From a virus: DNA of 64,000 nucleotides. Both the position numbers and the translations under genes were made by a program. Shown piece after piece: positions 49,111 through 58,250 of this stretch. A model generated the notes under the pieces. The model was not told where the DNA came from, made no database searches, and saw only the letters and a list, made by a program, of their open reading frames with translations. The number at the start of each line of letters is the position of its first letter. Position 1 is the stretch's first letter. The DNA is taken from positions 1-64,000 of the IMG/VR virus record IMGVR_UViG_3300032236_001191; one strand, 5' to 3'.

Positions 49111-49634
49111 ATGCCGATTTACAACAAAATTTGCAGTACTCTATGGATCCTTTAGGCAGAGTACGTTTTTATGGTATCTATCCTGGGGTAGTGACTGATA
49201 ATAATGATCCCCTAAAAAAGAATCGATTAAAGATTCAGGTGCTTCAACCTACAGGTGGTGAGGTTAGTAATTGGGCTGAAGCCTGCATGCCAGTTACAAG
49301 CATCTCAAACCATCCCGATCATCAAGAGCATACCGCCTCACAAATCGCAGCTTTGCTAACCACTTCATCAGTATCTGCCTCTGATCCTCAGGGAGGATCC
49401 ATTACTATCCCTGCGTTAACGGTGGTAGCAAAAGCTGGAGCAGGTACACTTAAGCATACCCATAAGTCAGATGCCAACTCTGCCCAGAAATGGAATGATA
49501 AGGCTGAGCTAGCTTTGGCCTCTACAGCGGAGCATACGCCCCACCGTTTAGTGCCAAATATTGGACAGACTGTGTGGGTTATGTTTATTGCCGGAGACCC
49601 TGATTACCCTGTATGGATGGGAGTAAAACTATGA
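49107..49634 (+). CDS. baseplate spike protein with OB-fold (gp5/VgrG-like)
   Basis: The 175-residue protein has an OB-fold N-terminus (RVRFYGIYPGVVTDNNDP, RLKIQVLQP) and a C-terminal VPNIGQTVWVMFIAGDPDYPVWMG, the signature of gp5/gpV-type central spikes and VgrG. A central HTHKSDANSAQ region is unusual and could be a short linker or metal site. No lysozyme or beta-helix needle is fused. The ATG at 49107, with GGGAGG upstream, overlaps the previous stop; the earlier in-frame ATG at 49074 lies inside that gene. Confidence 0.85.
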   Translation: MNADLQQNLQYSMDPLGRVRFYGIYPGVVTDNNDPLKKNRLKIQVLQPTGGEVSNWAEACMPVTSISNHPDHQEHTASQIAALLTTSSVSASDPQGGSITIPALTVVAKAGAGTLKHTHKSDANSAQKWNDKAELALASTAEHTPHRLVPNIGQTVWVMFIAGDPDYPVWMGVKL

Positions 49635-50044
49635 GTGCTATTTCGTATCCATTTACCTTGGATTCTATCGGTGTACTTACAGCTACTAACAATCCTGCAA
49701 AAATTTATTTGGATAGGCTTCTTACGCTACTTTCTACTGAAATTGGTTCTAGACCTATGTCCCCTACATACGGCATAGATCTTCAAAGATTTTTGTTTGA
49801 AAATGATAGCATTCATATTGGCGGTCTTAATAACTCTTTAGGAAAATCTATAGACGCAGCTATCAGGTCTGCGGTAAACATTTGGATGCCTGACATTAGC
49901 GTTGAGGCTATTAACTATGGAGCACCAAATTTTGATGGTATAGCCACTGTGTCTATCCTAATAAGGCTCCCTAATGATTTGACTACAAGTTTAGATATAA
50001 CTACGGCAGTATTTCTTAATACAGGAACGGTGACAAAACTATAA
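49631..50044 (+). CDS. baseplate wedge protein, gp25-like
   Basis: The 138-residue protein (ATG at 49631 in a four-base overlap) has the gp25 family features: IYLDRLLTLLSTEIGSRPMSPTYGIDL, a helical core and EAINYGAPNFDGIATVSILIR. It is the wedge initiator that contacts the sheath in contractile tails. It precedes the gp6-like wedge gene as in other myoviruses. Confidence 0.85.
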   Translation: MSAISYPFTLDSIGVLTATNNPAKIYLDRLLTLLSTEIGSRPMSPTYGIDLQRFLFENDSIHIGGLNNSLGKSIDAAIRSAVNIWMPDISVEAINYGAPNFDGIATVSILIRLPNDLTTSLDITTAVFLNTGTVTKL

Positions 50045-51597
50045 TGAGCGAAATTCAAATTGACTATACCTCTAGAGATTATGCTGCTCTTAAGTCGGAC
50101 CTTATTAATCTTATCAGTACTAATACCGGTAAAGCTTGGACTCCCACAGATAGCTCTGACCTAGGCAACGTATTAGTAGAAAGCTTTGCATATATGGGCG
50201 ACATTATGTCGTACTATATTGACCGAGTTGCTAATGAAACCACCGTTGCTTCTGCCGTTAAAACAGATACCCTACTTGGGTTTGCATCTCTTTACGGATT
50301 TAAACCTTCTGGCCCAACTCCAGCTACAGTTACCCTAAACTTTACAAATAATGCAGCCTATTCTGTTGACCTACCTATCGGCACTCAAGTAATGGCCCCA
50401 CTTACTTACGGACCATTTGCTCAAGCCTACTTTGAAACTACCCAAGCCTATACAGCTGTTCAACCTGGCCAATCAGTTAATATAACAGCTGTAGAAGGTA
50501 AAACAGTAAATACCGATAAAGAAGACTTTATTGATGCCGTATTCCACAAGCCGCTGCCAGCTAATATTGGTACATCCGATGGTTCAGCCAACCAAGAGTT
50601 TGTAATCTTAGATAAGTATATTGTAGATAGCTCTTTAACTGTGTATGTTGGACAAGGTATTGCGTTTTCTCCATGGAAGTATGTGGATACATTAGTGGAG
50701 TATGGCCCAAATGATCTTGTCTTTACAACACAACAAAATGCTGACAATACGCTTACAGTAATGTTTGGTGACGGAGTAAATGGTTCTATACCACCTTCAA
50801 ACCAGTTAATCAGCGCTTTGTATAAAGTTAGCGTAGGAAAGTATGGCAATATTGTTTCTGGTGCTGTTACTGAACTTACCTTTGTACCTGGAAATGTTGA
50901 TCCTCAAGTTATTACTTACTTTACCGTAACTAACAGCGCTGCAGCTATCGGGGGTTCAGATTCTGATGATACCACCCAACTAAGAAAGAAGATTAAAGCT
51001 GCTGTCGTAGCTCGTCGTAGAGCGGTAACGCTTTCAGACTATGAGTACTTGGCATCTCAAGTTAGCCTTGTAGGTAGAGCTAAAGCATCTGCTTCAGTCT
51101 ATAGCTCTGTTAATATTTATATTCAATCTCAAAATGATGGGTCTGTTACTCCAGGCCTTGTTTCAGGTATTCCTACACCTGCTTGGACTAATCTTCAAAC
51201 GGCTGTTCAAAATTATATGGCTGATAAGGTACCGGTAGGAACTACAGTTACTGTACTACAGCCTACATATGTTCCTATTTATTTAACTGTAAACGTATCT
51301 ATTCAGGCAGCTCAAAAACAAAGCACTATGAAACTTGCTGTATATAAAGCTCTTCTTACAGCAGACACTGGTCTTTTCTCATATGCTAAGAATGAGTTTG
51401 GTCGTTCTATTGTTAAGTCCTCTATTATTTCTACTATCCTTGGAATAACCGGCGGTAGCGTATTAGATGCTACGGTGACCCAGTTAAACATCGATAACGG
51501 AAGTAGCGCAAACTCAATCGTACTCAGTCCTAACCAAATTCCGTACCTTACACCGGCAAACCTCACAATTAACATCACCGGCGGAATCGCCCTCTAA
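50044..51597 (+). CDS. baseplate wedge protein, gp6/J-like
   Basis: The 517-residue protein has the Baseplate_J (gp6-like) layout: IDYTSRDYAALKSDLI start, FAYMGDIMSYYIDRVANETTVAS, the central NPVIMFGDGVNGSIPPSNQ-like segment (VMFGDGVNGSIPP), and the C-terminal GGSDSDDTTQLRKKIKAAVVARRRAVTLSDYE region. It forms the wedge ring with gp25 and the I-like protein. Its ATG overlaps the previous stop by one base. Confidence 0.9.
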   Translation: MSEIQIDYTSRDYAALKSDLINLISTNTGKAWTPTDSSDLGNVLVESFAYMGDIMSYYIDRVANETTVASAVKTDTLLGFASLYGFKPSGPTPATVTLNFTNNAAYSVDLPIGTQVMAPLTYGPFAQAYFETTQAYTAVQPGQSVNITAVEGKTVNTDKEDFIDAVFHKPLPANIGTSDGSANQEFVILDKYIVDSSLTVYVGQGIAFSPWKYVDTLVEYGPNDLVFTTQQNADNTLTVMFGDGVNGSIPPSNQLISALYKVSVGKYGNIVSGAVTELTFVPGNVDPQVITYFTVTNSAAAIGGSDSDDTTQLRKKIKAAVVARRRAVTLSDYEYLASQVSLVGRAKASASVYSSVNIYIQSQNDGSVTPGLVSGIPTPAWTNLQTAVQNYMADKVPVGTTVTVLQPTYVPIYLTVNVSIQAAQKQSTMKLAVYKALLTADTGLFSYAKNEFGRSIVKSSIISTILGITGGSVLDATVTQLNIDNGSSANSIVLSPNQIPYLTPANLTINITGGIAL

Positions 51598-51611
51598 GAT
51601 AGGTAGGTAAA

Positions 51612-52160
51612 ATGGCAGCCTCATACCCAACGCAACCGGCAAACTTTATTGCCAAAGTTGACGTACAAGATACGGTTTATGCAGACCATATCAACACTCT
51701 TCAAAATGAAGTGTATGCAATTGAAACTATTGTTGGAAGCAACCCAAATGTTTCTAATTATACGGGTTCATTTTCTTTAACAAATACATGGACTAGCCTT
51801 ACTGATCGCATTACCAATATTGAACGTGGTTTGGTAAACGGCGTTGGCGGTACCAGCCCTTATTTTGTTAAGACTGGCGATTCAATTACCAGCTCTGTGG
51901 GACAAGTTGGAATTACCGTACGCCCAGTTACAAACAACACTTCAGACCTCATTCAAACCCAAGCTACAGACGGAACAGTAGGGTTTAAAGTAGACTATAC
52001 TGGTAAACCTAAAGTGGGAACATATAACGTGCTGTATGTAAACAGTACAGACTATGCGTCTTTATTAGCGGCAATTGCTAACGCTAATGCGGCGGCAGCT
52101 GCTGCTGCTACCGCTGCGGCTGCAAACCCATTTAATCCATTCCTACTCGGAGGGCTTTAA
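51612..52160 (+). CDS. baseplate-linked fibre protein, 182 aa
   Basis: A 182-residue protein with an N-terminal helix (DTVYADHINTLQNEVYAIETIV) common in phage fibre heads, a beta segment with GQVGITVRPVTN and DGTVGFKVDYTGKPKVG (a repeat unit of trimeric tail fibres), and a poly-Ala C-terminal helix. It probably forms a short fibre at the baseplate. Confidence 0.65.
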   Translation: MAASYPTQPANFIAKVDVQDTVYADHINTLQNEVYAIETIVGSNPNVSNYTGSFSLTNTWTSLTDRITNIERGLVNGVGGTSPYFVKTGDSITSSVGQVGITVRPVTNNTSDLIQTQATDGTVGFKVDYTGKPKVGTYNVLYVNSTDYASLLAAIANANAAAAAAATAAAANPFNPFLLGGL

Positions 52161-52169
52161 TACTAGATT

Positions 52170-55100
52170 ATGTCAAAATATGGTATTGGTATATATGGTG
52201 TAGACACCACTAGGTACGGCGATAAAGAAGCCGGCCGTACTTACTATGCGTCTAATATCAAAGCTTTATCATATGGATATAATAGTGTTTCCTTGGTTTG
52301 GAACTCAATCATTCCAGACCCTGCAGATGTAGACCGTGGGTATTCGCCAACCCACTGGAGATTGATCAAAAGCTTTTCTGGTACTCCAGATAACCCCATT
52401 GATGGAACCTTGGTTTACGGAAGTACTTTTGTTCCGGTAAACAACGTAGGTGGATTTAAAAACTCTTGGGTAGATGAAAACGTATCAGTTTTGGATACTC
52501 AGGTAGTTTATTCTATTTGGGTTTATAACGGTGAATCTTGGATTAATTGTGGTGAAGTATCTACAATCATAGTTCAAGAAACTGAAACAACCTCCTTGAT
52601 TGCTAAATGGCTACCTAAAGCTTGGCTTAACTACTCTAACGGTTTTGGTGATGCAACCGGAGAAATAGAAGACAATGATCTATACAAAGTTCTTAAAGCC
52701 TATAGTTTAATCTATGACCGTCTTCGTGCTGAGGCAAATATTCTACAGCAGTCCTCTTCCCAAAAGCAAATTCACAATAGCTTGTTACGAGCAAGTCTTG
52801 ATCAGCTAGGTTTTGGTTACGAGCCTTCTCTTGGTGACTCTTATCATAGATCTCTTTACAAAGCTGGAAATACTATTAATGCTCTTAAAGGAACTGCAAA
52901 ATCTATTAGCGCCTATGTAACCGGCTTGACACATTTGGGTAATGATATAGTAATCGGCCATAATGAGCTACTTGACTATAATGATTCTTCTTTTGAAGAA
53001 AGCACGGGCCATTGGGGTCTTGACGTAGGAACTTTGGTACAACATACTTATGCAGGTACCGGTACTGGTACAGCCTACGGTGATTTAGGTGTGACAGTGG
53101 CTACGCCTGTAGTTCCTCTATACGATCCTTTAAGCCCACCACGTATGGCTGGATTTGCATCTGTTGCTATGCCTGCTGCACCAAGTGTTGCTAATCCCAC
53201 CCCACAAACTTCTACGCTATCCCTTCCCGCAGTAGGATTGAGCGTTACTAATTACGGAGTTCCAGTAAAGCCAAAAACTCGCTATCTATTTTCTGGCTGG
53301 GCAAAGCATTTAGATAACCCAGCAACAGTTTCAGCATACATAACTTGGTACGCATACAATGGAAATGTTATCTCAACTACTGCTGCCCCAACTACTTTGA
53401 CCACAACTACATCATGGGCTGAGTTTACCTCTAAAAATGATGTCGGACGAAATGGGGTTTTATCTCCAGACACTGCAGTTTATGCAACCATCAGGGTAGT
53501 GGTAGTGCCAACAACTTTGCTAGCTAGTACATGCTTGTTTGATCTGTTTCAATTATCAGATGCAAGTAAGAGCTTAGAGTTTGAAGATGCTAGAAAAGTT
53601 AGAGTGTATCTTCGTGGAGAACGTGAGAACTTCCTTCACAACCCAGATTTTGAAGAAGGTTCTGGCGGATGGATTGCCTCTGATAACGGGTCGTTTGCAC
53701 AAGACCCTACGGTGTACAACACCTCAATCTATCATGGCTCATGTCTTGGAGAACTGACAGTTGTTACCCCAGGCCTAGCGTACGTATCTTCTGACTGGTT
53801 TGTTGTAGAGCCTGGACAAAACTATACGTTTAGCGGTTGGATTAGTAGCCACTATCCAAATATTGGCCATGTCAAGGCACGTATTGAATTTTCTAACCGT
53901 GAGTCAATCGATAAACAAACTCAAATCTTAAATGATTCAGATGGGTACTATTACGAAAACCAAGCCTACTATGTAGACTCTGATCCTTACCTACTATCTG
54001 CTCACACAGTTTTAGATGATAACGGCAACGTAATCGTAGATGCTTTTGAACCAGGAACTCCTCCGCAGTATGTGCCTACAAAGGTACAAGTTTCTGTAAC
54101 GGGTATCGCACCCCAGTATACACGTGATTCCGGAATGCCTATGGCTAAGGTATCTATTGTGCTATTAGATGCAGCAAACGCTGAACCTAGCTGGACTGTA
54201 TACATGGATGGTTTTTCCGTTCAAGCAGCTACCACAGCAGTTCCTTTCTTTTCAGGAAATGGTGCACCACTTCCTGTTGATCCTGTAAATGATTTGTTCT
54301 TTCCTGCTGGAGATACTTTCTGGGAAACTAAGAACATTATTAATTTAATCCAGAACCCTTCATTTGAAACTACTAGTAACTGGACAACAGCTACTGGAAC
54401 AACTTTGACTACTGATACAGGTGGAATGGCAGCGGTTAGAGCTGTGCTTCCTAACGGTACTCTTGAAAATGCTATCGGACCAGAGCCGTATGGACCAAAG
54501 TTTGGTACCAAGATTGGCAAGGTTGCCTATTCTCCAACTGTTGGTGGATCCATCAGCACTACCGTTTATCTTCCATCTCCGGCAGTTGGTGGAGAAGACT
54601 TTGTGGTATCAGCATCTGTTCGTGCTGCAGAAGGAGTTTATGTAATCTCTACTTCTGGTAACGGTGCCACCTCACAAAACAGTATCGAAGTTTATCAGCA
54701 TGACCAGTATCAGTGGATTCGTATTGCTGCTGTTCGTCAGCTAGTGCCTGGTGAAACTTCATTTACAGTAACTTTAGGCATTACCCCACCACCACCATTC
54801 TTTCCAGGTGGACCGGCTGGATATACTATTGGACCTACAAGTTTTTTCCATGTTGATGGTTTTCAAGCAGAGTATGGCCGAATTCCTAATGGTTTCTTAG
54901 ACCCAGCCCTTACATCTACCCACACTGTTTCTAACCCGGGTAACCCTTCTACGTTAATGTACGTGGGACAAACTCAAAGTAAAAATGGTGGTAAGAGTAG
55001 CTTTATATATAACTATGGGGTTAAAACAGCTAGACTAAGAGAATCCCTAGGATTAATTATGCCTAGCGGAAGTTCTTGGTGCATTAAGTCAGGAATTCCT

Positions 55101-55661
55101 ACAGAGGAATACCCAGAGTTAATTGAGTCGTTAATTCCATCTGCATCTTTTGAAAAAGACCTTGGTTCTTGGACGGGTACTAACTCAACTCTTGCTAGAG
55201 TTATCTCTAGAGGATCTTTGTTTAATGAGTTTGTAACTCATGGAGCTGCCTATGCTTTGGTAAAAACTTCTGGAACAAACAATGCCACAAAGTCATTTGG
55301 TATTTCTACTGGACATGTAACCGTCTTGCCAGGTCGTGGATACTACGCATCTGTAGCTATACGACCAGCTAACTCTGATTCTTTGGGTTCTTATACTCTG
55401 AGAGTTGACTTCTATAATGCTAGCGGAGGACTAATCCCAGTATATAAGACAGTCAATAACGCACAAGTTTTGGCTACTGATGAATATCGTTCAGTAACTA
55501 TTAACGTTACGCATACAGACCGTTGGGCATATATTGCCAAAGTCTTGCCAGCCTTTACGACTTTGACAGCCTCATATGCTATACTTACCGTTACATATAA
55601 CCCAACAAGTTATGTGGCAGGTCAAGCTTTCCATATTGACAGGGCTGTATTTAGAGAGTAG
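52170..55661 (+). CDS. receptor-binding baseplate protein with four jelly-roll domains, 1163 aa
   Basis: The N-terminal ~130 residues resemble a fibronectin-type fold (VSLVWNSIIPDP). Residues ~150-260 match the baseplate wedge I-like region (DNDLYKVLKAYSLIYDRLRAEANIL). Then four carbohydrate-binding jelly-roll-like domains start near residues 270, 490, 729 and 990, each with an N-x-SFE or equivalent (SSFEES, NPDFEEG, NPSFETT, ASFEKD) and a Trp soon after. Total 1163 residues. The layout fits a baseplate protein whose C-terminal part recognises cell-surface sugars. Ribosome site is weak. Confidence 0.75.
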   Translation: MSKYGIGIYGVDTTRYGDKEAGRTYYASNIKALSYGYNSVSLVWNSIIPDPADVDRGYSPTHWRLIKSFSGTPDNPIDGTLVYGSTFVPVNNVGGFKNSWVDENVSVLDTQVVYSIWVYNGESWINCGEVSTIIVQETETTSLIAKWLPKAWLNYSNGFGDATGEIEDNDLYKVLKAYSLIYDRLRAEANILQQSSSQKQIHNSLLRASLDQLGFGYEPSLGDSYHRSLYKAGNTINALKGTAKSISAYVTGLTHLGNDIVIGHNELLDYNDSSFEESTGHWGLDVGTLVQHTYAGTGTGTAYGDLGVTVATPVVPLYDPLSPPRMAGFASVAMPAAPSVANPTPQTSTLSLPAVGLSVTNYGVPVKPKTRYLFSGWAKHLDNPATVSAYITWYAYNGNVISTTAAPTTLTTTTSWAEFTSKNDVGRNGVLSPDTAVYATIRVVVVPTTLLASTCLFDLFQLSDASKSLEFEDARKVRVYLRGERENFLHNPDFEEGSGGWIASDNGSFAQDPTVYNTSIYHGSCLGELTVVTPGLAYVSSDWFVVEPGQNYTFSGWISSHYPNIGHVKARIEFSNRESIDKQTQILNDSDGYYYENQAYYVDSDPYLLSAHTVLDDNGNVIVDAFEPGTPPQYVPTKVQVSVTGIAPQYTRDSGMPMAKVSIVLLDAANAEPSWTVYMDGFSVQAATTAVPFFSGNGAPLPVDPVNDLFFPAGDTFWETKNIINLIQNPSFETTSNWTTATGTTLTTDTGGMAAVRAVLPNGTLENAIGPEPYGPKFGTKIGKVAYSPTVGGSISTTVYLPSPAVGGEDFVVSASVRAAEGVYVISTSGNGATSQNSIEVYQHDQYQWIRIAAVRQLVPGETSFTVTLGITPPPPFFPGGPAGYTIGPTSFFHVDGFQAEYGRIPNGFLDPALTSTHTVSNPGNPSTLMYVGQTQSKNGGKSSFIYNYGVKTARLRESLGLIMPSGSSWCIKSGIPTEEYPELIESLIPSASFEKDLGSWTGTNSTLARVISRGSLFNEFVTHGAAYALVKTSGTNNATKSFGISTGHVTVLPGRGYYASVAIRPANSDSLGSYTLRVDFYNASGGLIPVYKTVNNAQVLATDEYRSVTINVTHTDRWAYIAKVLPAFTTLTASYAILTVTYNPTSYVAGQAFHIDRAVFRE

Positions 55662-55666
55662 GCAAA

Positions 55667-55933
55667 ATGACCAACGTTATACTTGCGGGAATGGCAACTG
55701 CGCTTATCCTAAACGTAGTTGAGACATTTATATACTCATTGGGCAAATGGCGGGGTCTATTGGCCCTAGGAGCCGCTTTTGGTGGTTTGGGTACCTTGGG
55801 TATCAAATTGTCTTATTTGCCCGTCTATGGCCTTGCTACGACCTTTTTAGGGCTAGTTCTGTCCCTATCCGTAGAACAAATTTTTTCCGGGGTTGATGCA
55901 AAGCAGCTTCCTAAAAGGATCCCAGTACGATAA
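55667..55933 (+). CDS. three-helix membrane protein, holin candidate
   Basis: The 88-residue protein has three hydrophobic segments (about residues 2-22, 30-48 and 51-73) and a basic C-terminus, as in class I holins. It is the last gene of the tail operon, far from the endolysin at 10548-11078. Holin function is inferred from topology alone; a membrane-bound accessory is the alternative. Confidence 0.55.
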   Translation: MTNVILAGMATALILNVVETFIYSLGKWRGLLALGAAFGGLGTLGIKLSYLPVYGLATTFLGLVLSLSVEQIFSGVDAKQLPKRIPVR

Positions 55934-55939
55934 TCTTTA

Positions 55940-55956
55940 CCTCCTGAGACAGGAGG
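55940..55956 (+). promoter_or_regulatory. hairpin masking the replication-gene ribosome site
   Basis: CCTCCTG (55940-55946) and CAGGAGG (55950-55956) are a perfect 7-bp stem around an AGA loop. The second arm contains the AGGAGG ribosome site of the ATG at 55962, so the folded RNA would block translation of the first replication gene. Opening by a protein or an RNA partner would give control over replication. Confidence 0.6.
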
Positions 55957-55961
55957 GTCTT

Positions 55962-56873
55962 ATGAAACAACCACCATCGTGGGATGACAAACGCTTTTCG
56001 CTAAGAGCAAAAGCAATCTACAACATCTACATCCAATACGGACGTGTGCTATCTGCAGATGAACTTGTGTCACAGCTCAAAGAAGGCCGTGACGCTATTC
56101 AGACTGCCATAAATGAACTTAAAGCTTATAACTACATTCGTGTAACCCGACGACAAATTAACGGCCAGTACATTAGTCACCTTAAGTTTGTGGAAAGTCA
56201 GGCCCTGGAAACCAGGACCGGAAACTCAGGGCACCTATACATAGATAGCTTACAAGCTAATAGCTTAAGTAATAGTATAGATATAGATACTAACGTATCT
56301 ATATCTATAGGGGCTGCGCCCCTTGAGAAGAAGGAGTCTGAAATGGCATGGCCAGGTTTTGAAGAAGAAGTTGTTACGCCTAAGAAGAACCTTCGTGCGA
56401 AGCTGGACTCAGACGATGACTCAGGCGCCGTAGGCAAGGTTGTAGACAAAGCTGCTTTACGCAGACTGAAATACAAAAAGACAACTTTTGAATCCACACC
56501 ACGCTCAGCCAAGCGCCACGACCTTCCAGAAGAAGAGTGGGCTAGTCCTGAGCTTGTAGGTGAGTTCTACGACTTGATGCGTGAGAAAGCTACAGGTGCC
56601 CCAAACCAAGTTAACGGTTCAGACCTTGGAAGTTGGATCAACAAGCAAAAAGGTTCCGGCACAGAGTACGTATCAATTCTCAAAGCCATACGAATGTTCT
56701 TTGCTGATCCAAGAAACTTGCACGATGTTGGCACAGGTCCTTCATTAATGCACCGCTTTATGGCATACTATGGAACTGTATGGGGAATTGTCACAAAGGA
56801 CGTGAAGTCTAAGTACGAAGACGACGAGCTACTTGCAAGTCAGGAACGTATGCTTAAACTATTGGAGGGGTAA
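55962..56873 (+). CDS. replication initiator-like winged-helix protein
   Basis: The 303-residue product starts at ATG 55962. Residues ~8-70 form a winged helix-turn-helix (RFSLRAKAIYNIYIQ, SADELVSQL, DAIQTAINELKAYNYIRVTRRQ). The middle is polar and disordered. The C-terminal ~120 residues are helical with SGTEYVSILKAIRMFFADPRNL, reminiscent of replisome-organiser/DnaD-type domains. Placed before a DnaC-like helicase loader gene (one-base overlap), it is likely the origin-binding replication protein. Confidence 0.7.
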   Translation: MKQPPSWDDKRFSLRAKAIYNIYIQYGRVLSADELVSQLKEGRDAIQTAINELKAYNYIRVTRRQINGQYISHLKFVESQALETRTGNSGHLYIDSLQANSLSNSIDIDTNVSISIGAAPLEKKESEMAWPGFEEEVVTPKKNLRAKLDSDDDSGAVGKVVDKAALRRLKYKKTTFESTPRSAKRHDLPEEEWASPELVGEFYDLMREKATGAPNQVNGSDLGSWINKQKGSGTEYVSILKAIRMFFADPRNLHDVGTGPSLMHRFMAYYGTVWGIVTKDVKSKYEDDELLASQERMLKLLEG

Positions 56874-57553
56874 TGTATAAACTCGATGAATTGCCAGGAT
56901 CCATCAAGTCACAGATTCGCCGTTCCAATGTCCCAATGAAAAGCATCGGTTTAGAATTTTCAGATTTAGATCCCAGCCCTACTCTGGACGCCGTACAACT
57001 ATGGGTAGAGCAAGTGAAAGCAGGGAAGATCATCCAGGCATCAGGAGAGCCAAGCTGTGGACTCGGCTTACTTCTGATTGGTGAACCCGGTCATGGGAAG
57101 ACAACAATCGCATCAACAACGCTACAGACTCTGGTTCGGACTGTACCAAGGTTGATGTGGGGTAATCCGGAGGGCACAGTAAGGCGTCAAACTTACTTTT
57201 CGGATTATCCAAAACTTTTACGTCTACAGAAATATCTGTGGAATGCTGAAGACGATGACGACTCAAACTTGCTTATGCAGGGTCTTCATGGAGACGCAGG
57301 TAAAGAAAACAATGTACCAGTATTTGTCTTAGATGATATTGGTAAAGAGTACCGAACTGCAAACGGTTGGGCAGAAAATACGTTTGATTCAATTTTGAGA
57401 TCACGATTTAATGCTGGACTTCCAACCATCGTTACGACAAATGTCCCCCTAAAAGACTGGGGTACAGTGTATGGTGAACCAATGGGCAGTTTTGCTCATG
57501 AAGCTTTTATACCACTTGTGGTAAAATCTAGTCGAGGGGATCGTAGAAAATGA
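56873..57553 (+). CDS. DnaC-like helicase loader ATPase
   Basis: The 226-residue AAA+ ATPase has Walker A IGEPGHGKTTIA (about residue 66), Walker B VFVLDDIGKEYR and a sensor region PTIVTTNVPLKDWG. The order matches DnaC/IstB-type loaders, which place the replicative helicase on DNA. The preceding winged-helix gene and a DnaB-like helicase downstream complete the loading set. Confidence 0.85.
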   Translation: MYKLDELPGSIKSQIRRSNVPMKSIGLEFSDLDPSPTLDAVQLWVEQVKAGKIIQASGEPSCGLGLLLIGEPGHGKTTIASTTLQTLVRTVPRLMWGNPEGTVRRQTYFSDYPKLLRLQKYLWNAEDDDDSNLLMQGLHGDAGKENNVPVFVLDDIGKEYRTANGWAENTFDSILRSRFNAGLPTIVTTNVPLKDWGTVYGEPMGSFAHEAFIPLVVKSSRGDRRK

Positions 57554-57846
57554 GGACGTCAATGAATCAGTGGCAAGCCACGCAGTTATTCTTGTCTGAT
57601 ACAGGTGTGCACGAGGTTGAGGTAAACCTTGGCAGCCACCGTCTACGATGCAACTGTAATGGCTACAGTGCCAGATCAAACTGTAAGCACACTAGGTTTG
57701 TAAAAGAGAAGATGGATAACAACGGTGGAGTTTATCCAACCGAAGTTTCAACACGTATCTCTAAGATCGAAACTATGGTTGCTAGCCAAGATCCAGAAGC
57801 TTTTAGAAAGATGCTGATTAACTACGGCAAAATAGAAGTGGTTTAA
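57550..57846 (+). CDS. SWIM zinc-finger protein
   Basis: A 98-residue protein with the SWIM pattern CxC-xn-CxH at about residues 37-50 (RCNCNGYSARSNCKH), inside LGSHRLRCNC. SWIM domains occur in proteins that act with DNA and recombination partners. The ATG at 57550 overlaps the loader stop; the second ATG at 57562 also has a good ribosome site. Role in replication is inferred from neighbours. Confidence 0.75.
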   Translation: MRTSMNQWQATQLFLSDTGVHEVEVNLGSHRLRCNCNGYSARSNCKHTRFVKEKMDNNGGVYPTEVSTRISKIETMVASQDPEAFRKMLINYGKIEVV

Positions 57847-57848
57847 TC

Positions 57849-58250
57849 GTGCGAGGGGGCGACATTTCAAATGAAGTTCCTCTTCGTGTTCTAGTAACGC
57901 TAGATTGCATCATAGACCGAAAACCAACTTTTAAACGAGTACTGGGTATTCCGGTTATGGGTGAAGAGACTACTTATAACAGACAAGCACTTGCACACTT
58001 TTGGCGTTTCAGCGAAAAGCATGACTATACTTTTGAGTTAGTTGGTTTTGAGTACACGCAAAAAGAAATGGAACGAGTACTAGAAGATCTTGACAATCTA
58101 GGTACCAATCCATTTAATTATGCAAAGGCATATAACGTAGTTGCAGATTTGGTTGGAGAACTTCCTTATCGTCCTGAGGTAAAAGGGGTAGTAGATATAC
58201 CCTCTCGTGCGCTAAGATACGGCAGTAAATATATGGAGACGGGGGCATAA
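57849..58250 (+). CDS. unknown replication-module protein, 133 aa
   Basis: A GTG-started 133-residue protein with VLVTLDCIIDRKP, a helical HFWRFSEKHDYTFELVGFEY segment and VVDIPSRALRYGS at the end. It lies between the SWIM and helicase genes and overlaps the helicase ATG by one base. A phosphatase/nuclease-like start (LDCIID) is suggestive but not convincing. Confidence 0.5.
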   Translation: MRGGDISNEVPLRVLVTLDCIIDRKPTFKRVLGIPVMGEETTYNRQALAHFWRFSEKHDYTFELVGFEYTQKEMERVLEDLDNLGTNPFNYAKAYNVVADLVGELPYRPEVKGVVDIPSRALRYGSKYMETGA

